The notes under the pieces were generated by a model, which was not told where the DNA came from, did no database searches, and worked only from the letters and a program-made list of their open reading frames with translations. From Flavobacteriales bacterium (GTDB taxonomy: Bacteria > Bacteroidota > Bacteroidia > Flavobacteriales_C > GCA-002722245), in assembly GCA_002722245.1 (NCBI GenBank), contig PBLA01000014.1, forward strand, positions 62,001-126,000: DNA of 64,000 nucleotides, written 5' to 3'. Position numbers and translations under genes: made by a program. Shown here piece after piece: positions 8,216 to 17,287 of this stretch (its first letter is position 1; every line of letters begins with the position of its first letter).

Positions 8216-9280
8216 TTGAAAGTCCTTTTTTTAATACCATACCCATTGGGGACTGCGGCTAGTCAGCGCTTTCGCTTTGAGCAATACTTGCATTTTTTAA
8301 ATGAGGAGGGGGTTTCTTACCGCGTTTCGTCGTTTTGGGATAAAAAAGCATGGTCGATTTTGTATAAAAAAGGCGCTGTTGTCGGAAAGACCTTAGCAAC
8401 AATAAGAGGCTTGATTAGACGTTATTCTTTGGTTTTTACTGCGTTTAAGTACGATAGGATATTCATTCACAGAGAGTTGTATCCGTTAGGGCCTCAGTTT
8501 ATTGAGTTTGTCCTTGCACGTATTTTTGGAAAAAAAATAATTTATGATTTTGATGATTCAATTTGGTTACCAAATTATGCGGCTAACAACGCCAAATTTG
8601 CGTTCATCAAAAGTTATGGGCACGTAAAAAAACTATGTAAATATGCGCATAAATTAAGTGTAGGTAATGATTATTTGGCTGCCTATGGTATGCAGTTTAA
8701 TACAAATGTTATCATTAATCCTACAACAATTGATACTGAAAATTACCACAACCAAATTAAACAGCAAGACTCTAAAGAGTTTGTCATTGGTTGGACGGGA
8801 ACGCATTCTACCTTGAGGTATTTAGCTGAAATGATTCCTATGTTTCAAGCACTTGAAAAGGAATTTGATTTTAAGTTAGTGGTCATTAGTGACAAAAATC
8901 CTGAATTTAAACTGAATTCCTTTGAGTTTGTACAATGGACTAAAGAGTCAGAGATAAACGATTTGCTTCGGTTTAACGTAGGGCTGATGCCGCTAACGAT
9001 GGATAAATGGGCAAATGGTAAATGTGGATTTAAAGCATTACAATATATGAGCTTGGGAGTTCCTGCTCTAGTATCACCTGTTGGGGTTAATACCCAAATT
9101 GTAGATCATGGCATTAATGGGTTTGTTTGTGATACAAAGGAAGAATGGGAGTCTGCTTTACGAACTTTATTGTCCAATAGAGAAAAGGTAAAGGAGCTGG
9201 CGCAGAACTCAAGAAAAAAAATTATCGACAAATATTCCGTTTTGTCGAATAAAAACAATTTTATTCAATTATTTAAATAG
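8216..9280 (+). CDS. family 4-type glycosyltransferase
   Basis: 354 residues, cytoplasmic or membrane-associated. The N-terminal Rossmann half begins MKVLFLIPYPLGTAASQRFR. The C-terminal GT-B half has FVIGWTGTHSTLRYL, LVVISDKNPEF and the donor-binding region FKALQYMSLGVPALVSPVG followed by GINGFVCDTKEEW. It uses a TTG start; a nearby ATG at 8208 is out of frame and stops after three codons. Sugar and acceptor cannot be read from the sequence. It ends 5 bp before gcvT, so the two may be co-transcribed, although their functions look unrelated. Confidence 0.85.
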   Translation: MKVLFLIPYPLGTAASQRFRFEQYLHFLNEEGVSYRVSSFWDKKAWSILYKKGAVVGKTLATIRGLIRRYSLVFTAFKYDRIFIHRELYPLGPQFIEFVLARIFGKKIIYDFDDSIWLPNYAANNAKFAFIKSYGHVKKLCKYAHKLSVGNDYLAAYGMQFNTNVIINPTTIDTENYHNQIKQQDSKEFVIGWTGTHSTLRYLAEMIPMFQALEKEFDFKLVVISDKNPEFKLNSFEFVQWTKESEINDLLRFNVGLMPLTMDKWANGKCGFKALQYMSLGVPALVSPVGVNTQIVDHGINGFVCDTKEEWESALRTLLSNREKVKELAQNSRKKIIDKYSVLSNKNNFIQLFK

Positions 9281-9285
9281 GTATT

Positions 9286-10374
9286 ATGAAAAAACTAGTG
9301 TTAAATAGTGTGCATGAAGAGTTAGGGGCTAAAATGGTTGATTTTGCCGGTTTTTCAATGCCTGTTCAGTATGAGGGCGTTAAAATAGAACACAAGAATA
9401 TAAGAGAGAACGTCGGCGTTTTCGATGTTAGTCATATGGGTGAGTTTATTGTTCAAGGAGAGGATGCGGAGCTTTTTTTACAAAAAACAACATCTAATGA
9501 TGTGACTTTATTGAATGATGGTCAAGTTCAATATTCTTGTATACCCAATGATCGTGGAGGGATTATAGACGATTTACTGGTGTACAGATTTTCGTCAAGT
9601 AAATATTTATTGGTTGTTAATGCATCAAATATTGAAAAAGACTGGTCATGGCTTAATGCTAAAAATGATACAAGTGCTGTATTGAAAAATGTGAGTGATG
9701 ATTGGAACTTATTTGCGGTTCAAGGACCTAATTCATCCAAAGTATTGACTAAAATCACCAGTATGGATTTGCAAAGCATGAAGTATTACACATTTCAAGT
9801 TGGAACTATAGCTGATGTATCGGGAGCTTTGGTGTCAGCAACGGGATATACTGGAGCAGGAGGATATGAAATTTATGTGAAAAATTCAGATGCGTTAAAG
9901 GTTTGGGACGCTATAATGAAGGCAGGTGAAGATGAGGGTATTAAACCTACCGGTCTTGCTGCAAGAGATACACTCCGTTTGGAGATGGGGTATGCCCTTT
10001 ATGGAAATGATATCGATGATTCAACCTCTCCAATAGAAGCAAAATTGGGATGGATAACCAAATTGAATACTGAATTTCCAAGTGTTGATATTTTTCGAAA
10101 ACAAAAAGAGCAAGGTGTTGAAAGAAAGTTGGTTGCTTTTGAACTTTTGGAGAGAGGTATTCCAAGAAAAGATTATGATCTTGTTGAAGAAGAAGGAAAT
10201 GTAATTGGTAGGGTAACCTCTGGAACAATGTCACCAACGCTTGATAAAGCCATAGGTATGGGGTACGTTATGAAAGAATACTCAAAAGTAGATACAGAAA
10301 TTTATATTGAGATTCGAAATAAAAAGGTCAAAGCAAAAGTGGTGAAGTTGCCTTTTGTTTTGTCAAACGTTTAG
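9286..10374 (+). CDS. gcvT: aminomethyltransferase, glycine cleavage T-protein
   Basis: 362 residues, normal for the family. GcvT takes the aminomethyl group from lipoyl-H-protein and makes 5,10-methylene-THF with release of ammonia. Visible landmarks: DFAGFSMPVQYEG, VGVFDVSHMGEF, GIIDDLLVYR, ATGYTGAGGYEIYV and LAARDTLRLEMGYALYGNDI. The C-terminal beta-barrel contains GRVTSGTMSPTLDKAIGMGYV. It follows the glycosyltransferase by 5 bp. No gcvH or gcvP lies in the window, so the other subunits must be elsewhere, as is common in Flavobacteriia. Confidence 0.96.
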   Translation: MKKLVLNSVHEELGAKMVDFAGFSMPVQYEGVKIEHKNIRENVGVFDVSHMGEFIVQGEDAELFLQKTTSNDVTLLNDGQVQYSCIPNDRGGIIDDLLVYRFSSSKYLLVVNASNIEKDWSWLNAKNDTSAVLKNVSDDWNLFAVQGPNSSKVLTKITSMDLQSMKYYTFQVGTIADVSGALVSATGYTGAGGYEIYVKNSDALKVWDAIMKAGEDEGIKPTGLAARDTLRLEMGYALYGNDIDDSTSPIEAKLGWITKLNTEFPSVDIFRKQKEQGVERKLVAFELLERGIPRKDYDLVEEEGNVIGRVTSGTMSPTLDKAIGMGYVMKEYSKVDTEIYIEIRNKKVKAKVVKLPFVLSNV

Positions 10375-10429
10375 TTTTTAGGCTTTCCTAAACGAATTAT
10401 AAGGTATAACAATATTGGAATGCGATTGA

Positions 10430-11977
10430 TTACTTTTGAGCAATCATTTGAGCACATTTTTGGCCGTCAATAGCTGCGCTCATAATACCTCCTGCATACC
10501 CTGCGCCCTCACCACACGGGTAAAGTCCTTTTATTTGAATATGTTCAAGAGATGAATGATCTCGAGGGATTTTTACAGGACTACTTGTTCTTGATTCTGT
10601 GGCATGTAGTACTGCTTCATTGGTATAATATCCTTTCATTTTTCGTCCAAAAATTTGAAAGGCCTCTCTTAAAGCGGTATGAACTGCATTTGGAAGCACA
10701 TTATTCAGATTAGTGCTTACTACACCAGGTTGATAGCTGGTAGGAGGTAAGGACGAACTGGTTCTTTTATTTACGAAATCAATCATTCGTTGAGCTGGAG
10801 CACATTGAGATTTTCCTCCCCACTCCCAGGCTTTGTGCTCAACAGAGGATTGAAATGCCAATGCAGCGAGAGCTCCTTGTTTTTCAAACGGTTCAAAATC
10901 TTGCTCATTAACGGCAACTACCATTCCTGAGTTAGCAAATTTATTATTTCTTTTACTTGGACTCCAGCCATTAGTGACTACTTCCTCGGGTGCTGTTGCA
11001 CAAGGGGCAATTATTCCCCCGGGACACATGCAAAAGCTGTAGGCAGGTTTGTTTTTTGTTTGTGTAACTAAACTGTAAGATGCAGGAGGGAGGTTTTCAT
11101 GTTTAGTGGAGCACTTATATTGAATGGTGTCAATTAATGACTGAGGATGTTCAATCCTTACGCCTAAGGCAAAAGGTTTACTTTCTATGAGGATGTTCTT
11201 TCGATAAAGTAATCTGAAGATGTCACGAGCAGAATGACCAGTAGCAAGAATAACATCTTCGGCTATAAACTCATTTTGAGCAGTTGTAACGCCTTTAATT
11301 TTATTGTCATCGATAATTAAATCCTCAACTTTTTGATTGAAATGAACTTCACCACCACATTCAATAATAAACTCACGAATAGAGACAATTATTTTAGGCA
11401 ATTTATTTGTTCCAATATGAGGGTGTGCATCAATTTTAATTCCAGGATCAGCACCGTGTTCTATGAGAATATTGATTACTTTTTCAACATTGCCTCTTTT
11501 ATTTGAACGAGTGTAGAGTTTGCCATCGGAATATGTTCCTGCTCCTCCTTCTCCAAAACAATAGTTTGATTCTGGATTAACGATTTGCTCTTTATTAATT
11601 GCTGCCAAGTCACGACGACGTTCTCTAACATTTTTACCCCGTTCTAAAACGATTGGTTTGCATCCTTGCTCAATTAATTCAAGAGCGGCAAAAAGACCGG
11701 CAGGACCTGCACCAACGATGATTACGGACCTTGATTTAGAAACGTCTCTTTTTCGAGGCGAATTCGGGAGGTCTTCTTTTAACATTTCATGAATCCCAAC
11801 ACAAACTCGGAGTTGAAAAACTACATTTTTTGAGCGGGCATCAATACTTTTTTTAACAATTTTTACATCGTTTACTTCTTCAACTGCCACGTTAAGTTGA
11901 CTGGCTGCACATTTTTTAATCTGTTCAAAATTATTTAAATCCTTAGGCGCAACTCTTATGTTCGTTTCTTTTATCAT
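10430..11977 (-). CDS. FAD-dependent dehydrogenase (COG2509-like)
   Basis: 515 residues. A short N-terminal domain (1-80) precedes a Rossmann FAD site GAGPAGLFAALE (89-100). Family landmarks include NYCFGEGGAGTYSDGKLYTR, DAHPHIGTNKLPKI, LATGHSARDIF, CMCPGGIIAPCAT and the C-terminal GLYPCGEGAGYAGGIMSAA, which closes the flavin site. This is the widespread, poorly characterised NAD(P)/FAD oxidoreductase family related to HI0933 proteins; the substrate is unknown. Its ATG overlaps the porT stop by 4 bp, so it is the third gene of a ubiE-porT-FAD cluster. Confidence 0.88.
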   Translation of the reverse strand: MIKETNIRVAPKDLNNFEQIKKCAASQLNVAVEEVNDVKIVKKSIDARSKNVVFQLRVCVGIHEMLKEDLPNSPRKRDVSKSRSVIIVGAGPAGLFAALELIEQGCKPIVLERGKNVRERRRDLAAINKEQIVNPESNYCFGEGGAGTYSDGKLYTRSNKRGNVEKVINILIEHGADPGIKIDAHPHIGTNKLPKIIVSIREFIIECGGEVHFNQKVEDLIIDDNKIKGVTTAQNEFIAEDVILATGHSARDIFRLLYRKNILIESKPFALGVRIEHPQSLIDTIQYKCSTKHENLPPASYSLVTQTKNKPAYSFCMCPGGIIAPCATAPEEVVTNGWSPSKRNNKFANSGMVVAVNEQDFEPFEKQGALAALAFQSSVEHKAWEWGGKSQCAPAQRMIDFVNKRTSSSLPPTSYQPGVVSTNLNNVLPNAVHTALREAFQIFGRKMKGYYTNEAVLHATESRTSSPVKIPRDHSSLEHIQIKGLYPCGEGAGYAGGIMSAAIDGQKCAQMIAQK

Positions 11978-12672
11978 CCTTCAAATGTAAAAGAAATAGT
12001 AAAGGTGTTTGATCGAGCACCGTCAACGATGTCCGTAAAGGGAGTATTATCATTTATGAGAAGGTTACGAACACCTTTGTCCCATTTTAATTGAGTTGCG
12101 AATTTGAAGTATTCTAAAAAGAATTCAAAGCCAAAACCAACGCTGTATCCCATATCCCAACTTTTTAAACGGACAACAGCGACTCCTTCTTCGGTATTTT
12201 TTTGAGAGGCCATATCATAGGCAAAAAAACCACCACTTGTTAAGAAAGGCCTCCAGTTTCCATATCTTTCAGCTTTGTATTTTAATTCTAAAGGAAAAGA
12301 GAGATAAGTAGATTCTGATGTTCTCTTATCCACAAATAAACCATCTTCAGTATTTAATAAATATTCATAATCTCGTTGTCCAAAAATAAGTGAAGGTAGC
12401 AACCTAAAATCCCAAAGTGATCCCAAATGAAAATCTGTTACAATCCCTAAATTAAAACCAGGAGATGGTTTAATGTTTAAGGCATAAATGGTATCCTCCT
12501 TGTACAAGGTGTTGTTCAAGAAAAGATCATTTTTAAGATAATTGATACTTAAGAGGAAACCAAAATGTAAGCGTTTGTCTTTGTCAAAACCAGCAAGGTT
12601 TTGATTTACTCTCCTTTGTCCAAAACTAATGAGAGAGAAAACAATTAGAATGATAGTAAGTAAACTCTTCAT
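11974..12672 (-). CDS. porT: PorT-family outer-membrane protein (type IX secretion/gliding)
   Basis: 232 residues with a signal peptide (about 1-18, ending SFG) and an outer-membrane beta-barrel pattern of alternating aromatic strands ending in FTISFTFEG. The N-terminal NQNLAGFDKDKRLHFGFLL block and the later SFPLELKYKAERYGNWRPF block fit PorT/SprT, a component required for type IX secretion in P. gingivalis and F. johnsoniae. I recall ubiE-porT adjacency in other Bacteroidota, and here ubiE ends 5 bp upstream, which strengthens the call. It overlaps the next gene by 4 bp. Confidence 0.85.
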   Translation of the reverse strand: MKSLLTIILIVFSLISFGQRRVNQNLAGFDKDKRLHFGFLLSINYLKNDLFLNNTLYKEDTIYALNIKPSPGFNLGIVTDFHLGSLWDFRLLPSLIFGQRDYEYLLNTEDGLFVDKRTSESTYLSFPLELKYKAERYGNWRPFLTSGGFFAYDMASQKNTEEGVAVVRLKSWDMGYSVGFGFEFFLEYFKFATQLKWDKGVRNLLINDNTPFTDIVDGARSNTFTISFTFEG

Positions 12673-12677
12673 TAAAA

Positions 12678-13409
12678 TTATTTGGTACCGATGTAAATTG
12701 ATGCTATACCAAACGAACAGGGAACAATTTTAGTGCTTTTAAACCCTATTTTATCGAGTATATTCGTAAATTGTTCTCCATCAGGGAAAGCATGAACAGA
12801 ATCTGGTAAATAGGTGTAGGCTGTTTTGTCTTTTGAGATTAATCGACCAATTTTTGGAAGGATATACTTGAAATAGAAAAAATAAAGTTGTTTTATGGGG
12901 AATTTTTTTGGCTTACTGAATTCAAGAACAATTAATTGACCACCTGGGGTAAGTACTCTATGCATTTCAGACAATCCTTTTTCTAAATTCTCAAAATTTC
13001 GAACCCCAAATCCAACAGTAACTCCATTAAACGTGTTGTCTTCAAATGGAATGTTTTCAGAATCACCTACCTGAAGATCGACTTTTTTGGATAACCCTTT
13101 ATTTTTCACCTTTTCAATACCTACTTGAACCATTCCCTCGGAGATATCTAAACCTGTTACCTTGTCGGCTCCAGAGTTAAGATCTTCAATAGCAAAATCA
13201 CCTGTCCCACAGGCAATATCTAAAACTCGTTCGGGGTTTATTTTCTTTAAAATCCGAACTGCTTTTTTTCGCCAAAGGATATCAATGCCCAATGATAAGG
13301 TATGGTTTAAAAAATCATACTTTGGGGCAATGCTATTAAACATTTGAGCTACTTGTTCTTTTTTAGAACTGTCTTGATCTTTATACGGCTTAACCTCAGA
13401 TGAGTCCAT
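12678..13409 (-). CDS. ubiE: demethylmenaquinone methyltransferase
   Basis: 243 residues. The SAM-dependent C-methyltransferase converts demethylmenaquinone to menaquinone (ubiE/menG family). It begins with the family-specific [21 protein letters not shown] and contains SAM motif [32 protein letters not shown] and [18 protein letters not shown]. Only menaquinone is expected in this group, so the menG reaction applies. It is the first gene of ubiE-porT-FAD oxidoreductase on the minus strand and is divergent from the lysine-rich gene. Confidence 0.95.
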   Translation of the reverse strand: MDSSEVKPYKDQDSSKKEQVAQMFNSIAPKYDFLNHTLSLGIDILWRKKAVRILKKINPERVLDIACGTGDFAIEDLNSGADKVTGLDISEGMVQVGIEKVKNKGLSKKVDLQVGDSENIPFEDNTFNGVTVGFGVRNFENLEKGLSEMHRVLTPGGQLIVLEFSKPKKFPIKQLYFFYFKYILPKIGRLISKDKTAYTYLPDSVHAFPDGEQFTNILDKIGFKSTKIVPCSFGIASIYIGTK

Positions 13410-13510
13410 ATAGCTAAATTACTAAAATGTGCGCATTAATTTATTGGAATTTTAAGAAACATAATTGATGAAAACATTGTTCAAATATATATTCTATTAA
13501 CCCCCTAATT

Positions 13511-13924
13511 ATGAAGAAAAAGAAAAAAGCAAAGAAAGAAGAGGAAAAAGAGTTGAAGAAAAAAATAAAAAAGGCAAACAAAAAATCAAAAAAGAAGAAA
13601 AAAGACAAAAAAAAGAAATTAAAAAATGATAAGTCTAAATCTTCAAAAGGGAAAAATAAAAAGACTCACACCAAAACCTTAGTTAACGTAAAGAAAGAGA
13701 AGAAAAAAGAATTTAAAAAAGAGTCAAAAAATAGCCCTCCTATTAAAATAGTTCATCAAAAAGGGCCAAGTTCGGACCAAACGGCACGCCAAGCAATTGC
13801 AAAAATAAGAGCCTATAAAACGATCCAAGGGGTTCTTAATTATGTCCAAGGTGAAACTAGAATTACGGTATTAAAAGCTGTTGAAATTAGAAAAAGACAA
13901 TTGGATAAAAAAACGTCATCCTAA
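13511..13924 (+). CDS. lysine-rich basic protein with a small C-terminal domain
   Basis: 137 residues. About half of the first 60 residues are Lys, in runs such as MKKKKKAKK and KSKKKKKDKKKK. A Ser/Thr/Lys stretch follows, then a C-terminal domain of about 45 residues (from SDQTARQAIAKIRAYKTI to KAVEIRKRQLDK) that looks folded and helical. The tail resembles histone H1-like or Hc1-like bacterial proteins in composition only. Nucleic-acid or ribosome binding is a reasonable guess. The coding strand contains many A tracts (for example A8 near 13608-13615), so slippage is possible. Its start, ATG at 13511, is the first codon of the frame. Confidence 0.72.
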   Translation: MKKKKKAKKEEEKELKKKIKKANKKSKKKKKDKKKKLKNDKSKSSKGKNKKTHTKTLVNVKKEKKKEFKKESKNSPPIKIVHQKGPSSDQTARQAIAKIRAYKTIQGVLNYVQGETRITVLKAVEIRKRQLDKKTSS

Positions 13925-13993
13925 ATAGGGTAATAACATTCTAGTTGGTCATATTTTTATATTTATCCAAAACATATTCCTTTTTGGTGATTA

Positions 13994-14035
13994 TTTGTCA
14001 TGCCTTTAAAGACGGTATTTAAATGGTGTGACAAA
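13994..14035. repeat. inverted repeat TTTGTCA/TGACAAA upstream of ettA
   Basis: TTTGTCA at 13994-14000 is perfectly matched by TGACAAA at 14029-14035, with 28 bp between, about 85 bp before ettA. It may be an operator or the base of a long hairpin. No T run follows, so a terminator is unlikely. Confidence 0.3.
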
Positions 14036-14091
14036 ATCAAGAATTCTCATCTAATTCTATTTGATCGTACCTGAAAAACCAATCAAATTTT

Positions 14092-14099
14092 TAAATTTG
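14092..14099 (+). promoter_or_regulatory. candidate -7 box of the ettA-hisS operon
   Basis: TAAATTTG matches TAnnTTTG and ends 20 bp before the ettA ATG. At the right distance upstream there is CTG (14071-14073) instead of TTG, so the -33 element is imperfect. Confidence 0.4.
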
Positions 14100-14119
14100 T
14101 GGCTCAAAAATAATAAACC

Positions 14120-15808
14120 ATGTCAGAGGATAAAAAAGTAATATTTTCAATGTCGGGAGTATCAAAAGTACTTCCTTCAGGAAAACAAATATTGAAGGAT
14201 ATTTATTTGTCGTTTTTTTATGGCGCAAAAATTGGTATTCTTGGATTGAACGGTGCAGGTAAGTCTACTTTATTAAAAATTATTGCAGGAGTTGATAAAT
14301 CCTATCAAGGAGATGTTGTTTTTTCTCCTGGATACTCTGTAGGTTATTTAGAGCAGGAACCTGAATTAGATGATTCAAAAACAGTGAAAGAAATCATTCA
14401 AGAAGGTGTTCAAGAAACCGTTGATGTCCTAAAAGAATATGAGGAAATTAACAACCAGTTTATGGATCCTGAAGTTTTAGAGGATCCAGATAAAATGGAA
14501 AAATTAATGGACCGTCAATCAAAAGTGCAAGAGAAAATAGACGCATTAGATGCTTGGGAACTTGATAATAAATTAGAGAGGGCAATGGACGCATTGAGAT
14601 GTCCTGAAGGAGACGCACCGGTAAAAAACCTTTCGGGAGGAGAGCGAAGAAGGGTTGCGCTTTGTAGGTTATTACTAAAACAGCCCGATATTTTACTCTT
14701 GGATGAACCAACTAACCATCTTGATGCAGAATCTGTACAGTGGTTAGAGATTTTCTTGTCTCAATACCAAGGTACTGTAATTGCGGTTACGCACGATCGG
14801 TATTTCTTAGACAACGTTGCTGGATGGATTTTGGAATTAGATCGGGGTGAGGGAATTCCTTGGAAAGGCAACTATTCTTCATGGTTGGATCAAAAAGGTA
14901 AACGCCTTGCTCAAGAGGAAAAACAGGAAAGTAAGCGACAAAGAGCCTTGGCCAGAGAGTTGGAGTGGGTTAGACAAGGTGTGAAAGGAAGAGGGACCAA
15001 ATCTAAGGCGCGTTTAGCAAATTATGATAAAATGTTAAGCGAGGATGGAAGAGAAAAACTCGATAAATTAGAAATTTTTATTCCTGCGGGACCAAGACTA
15101 GGAAATGAAGTAATTGAGGCTACAGGAGTTGCCAAATCTTTTGATGAGCGAATCTTATATGAAGGATTGGATTTTAAGTTACCTCCTGCGGGAATTGTAG
15201 GGATTGTAGGGCCTAATGGCGCTGGAAAAACAACGTTATTTAAAATGATCATGGGTGAGGAATCACCTGATGAAGGAGCGTTCAAAGTGGGTGAAACTGT
15301 GAAGATTTCTTATGTTGATCAAAAGCATGAATCGATTGACCCCAACAAGTCTGTTTTTGATGTGATTTCAGGGGGACTTGATAATATTGATTTAGGAGGT
15401 AAGATAATTAACGCACGTGCCTATTGTTCTCGTTTTAACTTTAGTGGGGCAGATCAAAATAAGAAATGTGATGTGCTCTCAGGAGGGGAGAGAAATAGAT
15501 TACATTTAGCATTAGCATTAAAAGACGGCGGAAATGTATTGCTGTTGGATGAACCTACCAATGATATTGATGTAAATACGTTAAGAGCATTGGAAGAAGC
15601 ATTAGAAAATTTCGCGGGTTGTTCTGTAATTATTTCTCACGATCGTTGGTTCCTTGATCGCGTTTGTACGCATATATTGGCGTTTGAAGGTGATTCACAG
15701 GTTTACTTTTTTGAAGGCACTTATTCTGAGTATGAAGAAAATAGAAAGAAAAGATTAGGGGATGAAGGGCCGAAGCGAATTAAGTTTAAAAAGTTAGTAA
15801 AGAATTAA
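14120..15808 (+). CDS. ettA: energy-dependent translational throttle protein EttA (ABC-F)
   Basis: 562 residues, normal for EttA. It has two ABC ATPase domains and no membrane segments: Walker A GLNGAGKST (42-50), signature NLSGGERRRVAL, Walker B ILLLDEPTNHLD, the charged inter-domain linker, then GPNGAGKTT, LSGGERNRLHL and VLLLDEPTNDID. The start SMSGVSKVLPSGKQILKDI and the linker RELEWVRQGVKGRGTKSKARL are EttA-like. EttA binds the ribosomal E site and couples early translation to ATP/ADP status. One base separates it from hisS, so the two translation genes are co-transcribed. Confidence 0.95.
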   Translation: MSEDKKVIFSMSGVSKVLPSGKQILKDIYLSFFYGAKIGILGLNGAGKSTLLKIIAGVDKSYQGDVVFSPGYSVGYLEQEPELDDSKTVKEIIQEGVQETVDVLKEYEEINNQFMDPEVLEDPDKMEKLMDRQSKVQEKIDALDAWELDNKLERAMDALRCPEGDAPVKNLSGGERRRVALCRLLLKQPDILLLDEPTNHLDAESVQWLEIFLSQYQGTVIAVTHDRYFLDNVAGWILELDRGEGIPWKGNYSSWLDQKGKRLAQEEKQESKRQRALARELEWVRQGVKGRGTKSKARLANYDKMLSEDGREKLDKLEIFIPAGPRLGNEVIEATGVAKSFDERILYEGLDFKLPPAGIVGIVGPNGAGKTTLFKMIMGEESPDEGAFKVGETVKISYVDQKHESIDPNKSVFDVISGGLDNIDLGGKIINARAYCSRFNFSGADQNKKCDVLSGGERNRLHLALALKDGGNVLLLDEPTNDIDVNTLRALEEALENFAGCSVIISHDRWFLDRVCTHILAFEGDSQVYFFEGTYSEYEENRKKRLGDEGPKRIKFKKLVKN

Positions 15809-15809
15809 T

Positions 15810-17144
15810 ATGGGGAAACCTAGTATTCCAAAGGGAACTCGAGACTTCTTGCCAAAACAAATGGCTCGGAGAAATTACATTTTTAATACGGCGCAAATTG
15901 TTTTTAAAAAATTTGGTTTTCAGCAAATTGAAACACCGGCGATAGAAAATCTTTCCACATTAACAGGGAAGTATGGGGATGAAGGAGATCAATTGATGTT
16001 TAAAATTCTCAATCGAGGAGATAAATTTAAAAAGGCAGTAGATCATGGTGAAAAAGAATCTGATTTTGCTGAATTAGCACTTAAATATGATCAAACAGTT
16101 CCTCTTGCACGATTTGTGGCGCAACATCAAAATGAGATTGTATTTCCATTTAAACGGTTTCAAATACAACCTGTTTGGAGAGCAGATAGACCAGGGAAAG
16201 GGAGGTATAGAGAGTTTTATCAATGTGATATTGATGTTGTTGGAACAGACTCTCTTATCTGTGAAGTTGAATTTATTCAGGTTTTTTATGAGGTCCTTAC
16301 GGCATTGAAAATACCTGATTTTAACATCAAAATAAACAACAGAAAAGTATTGGCTGGAATAGCAGAAGTGATTGGAGAAGTTGATAAAATTATCGATATC
16401 ACTGTTGCTATAGATAAGTTAGATAAAATTGGAATTGAAAAAGTAAATGAGGAACTAGCCTCAAGAGGCCTTTCTCAAAAGGCTATCGATCAATTGCAAC
16501 CATTAATCTCTTTTGAAGGTTCAAAACAAGAGGCGTTTAGTTTTTTAAGAACCTTTTTGAAGTCATCAGAAACAGGTATGAAAGGTGTTGAAGAGCTGGC
16601 TTATATTGTTGATTATTGTTCAGAATTGAATATTGATAAATGTTTAACCCTTGACCTTACTTTAGCTCGCGGTCTGAATTATTATACTGGAGCTATTTTT
16701 GAAGTATCCTGTAAAAATTTCAAGGGAAGTATATGTGGGGGTGGTAGATATGATGGCTTAACAGACCAATTTGGGTTGAAAGGCATCGGTTGCGCTGGTA
16801 TCTCTTTTGGTGCAGATAGAATTTATGATGTGTTAGAAGAAAATAATTTATTTCCTCAGGATGATATGGATGGGTTAGATGTCCTTTTTGTGAATTTTGG
16901 ATTGAAAGAAGAACATTATGTTATGACTTTTGTGCAACAATTAAGATCAAAAGGATTATCAGTGGAAGTTTTTCCTACTGCAGCCAAAATGAAAAAGCAA
17001 CTAAGTTATGCAGATTACAGAAATGCTAAACATGTGGTTATGATTGGTGAGAATGAGATGAATTCTGGAACGATTAGAGTGAAAAATATGCTTTCTGGAC
17101 ATCAGGAAGATTGTTTATTTGATGATTTTTTCCAAAAATTATAG
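15810..17144 (+). CDS. hisS: histidyl-tRNA synthetase
   Basis: 444 residues. Class II synthetase with KGTRDFLP at the N-terminus, motif 2 region GKGRYREFYQCDIDVVG, the His-specific GLNYYTGAIFEV and ICGGGRYDGL, motif 3 GISFGADRIYDVL, and a C-terminal anticodon-binding domain from about 350 (DVLFVNFG to the end). It follows ettA by 1 bp and is closed by a strong terminator at 17220. Confidence 0.97.
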   Translation: MGKPSIPKGTRDFLPKQMARRNYIFNTAQIVFKKFGFQQIETPAIENLSTLTGKYGDEGDQLMFKILNRGDKFKKAVDHGEKESDFAELALKYDQTVPLARFVAQHQNEIVFPFKRFQIQPVWRADRPGKGRYREFYQCDIDVVGTDSLICEVEFIQVFYEVLTALKIPDFNIKINNRKVLAGIAEVIGEVDKIIDITVAIDKLDKIGIEKVNEELASRGLSQKAIDQLQPLISFEGSKQEAFSFLRTFLKSSETGMKGVEELAYIVDYCSELNIDKCLTLDLTLARGLNYYTGAIFEVSCKNFKGSICGGGRYDGLTDQFGLKGIGCAGISFGADRIYDVLEENNLFPQDDMDGLDVLFVNFGLKEEHYVMTFVQQLRSKGLSVEVFPTAAKMKKQLSYADYRNAKHVVMIGENEMNSGTIRVKNMLSGHQEDCLFDDFFQKL

Positions 17145-17219
17145 ACATGCCGAAACTTTTATTTAAATAACTCGTTTAATTGTTTGTTAAGTAAAGTTAG
17201 GTGTTAAATTAGTTCAGTT

Positions 17220-17246
17220 GGCGAGAGTAAAATCTCGCCTTTTTTT
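17220..17246 (+). terminator. Rho-independent terminator after ettA-hisS
   Basis: GGCGAGA (17220-17226) pairs perfectly with TCTCGCC (17233-17239) across a 6-base loop and is followed directly by seven T residues. It closes the ettA-hisS transcript and isolates the next gene. Confidence 0.9.
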
Positions 17247-17287
17247 AAAGTAAACTAAAAGAATAATCCATACGTAGTTAGTCTATA

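Noticed and set aside
10377-10392. TTTAGG-CTTT-CCTAAA hairpin between gcvT and the FAD gene
   Set aside because: Short AT-rich stem with no T tract; too weak to call a terminator.
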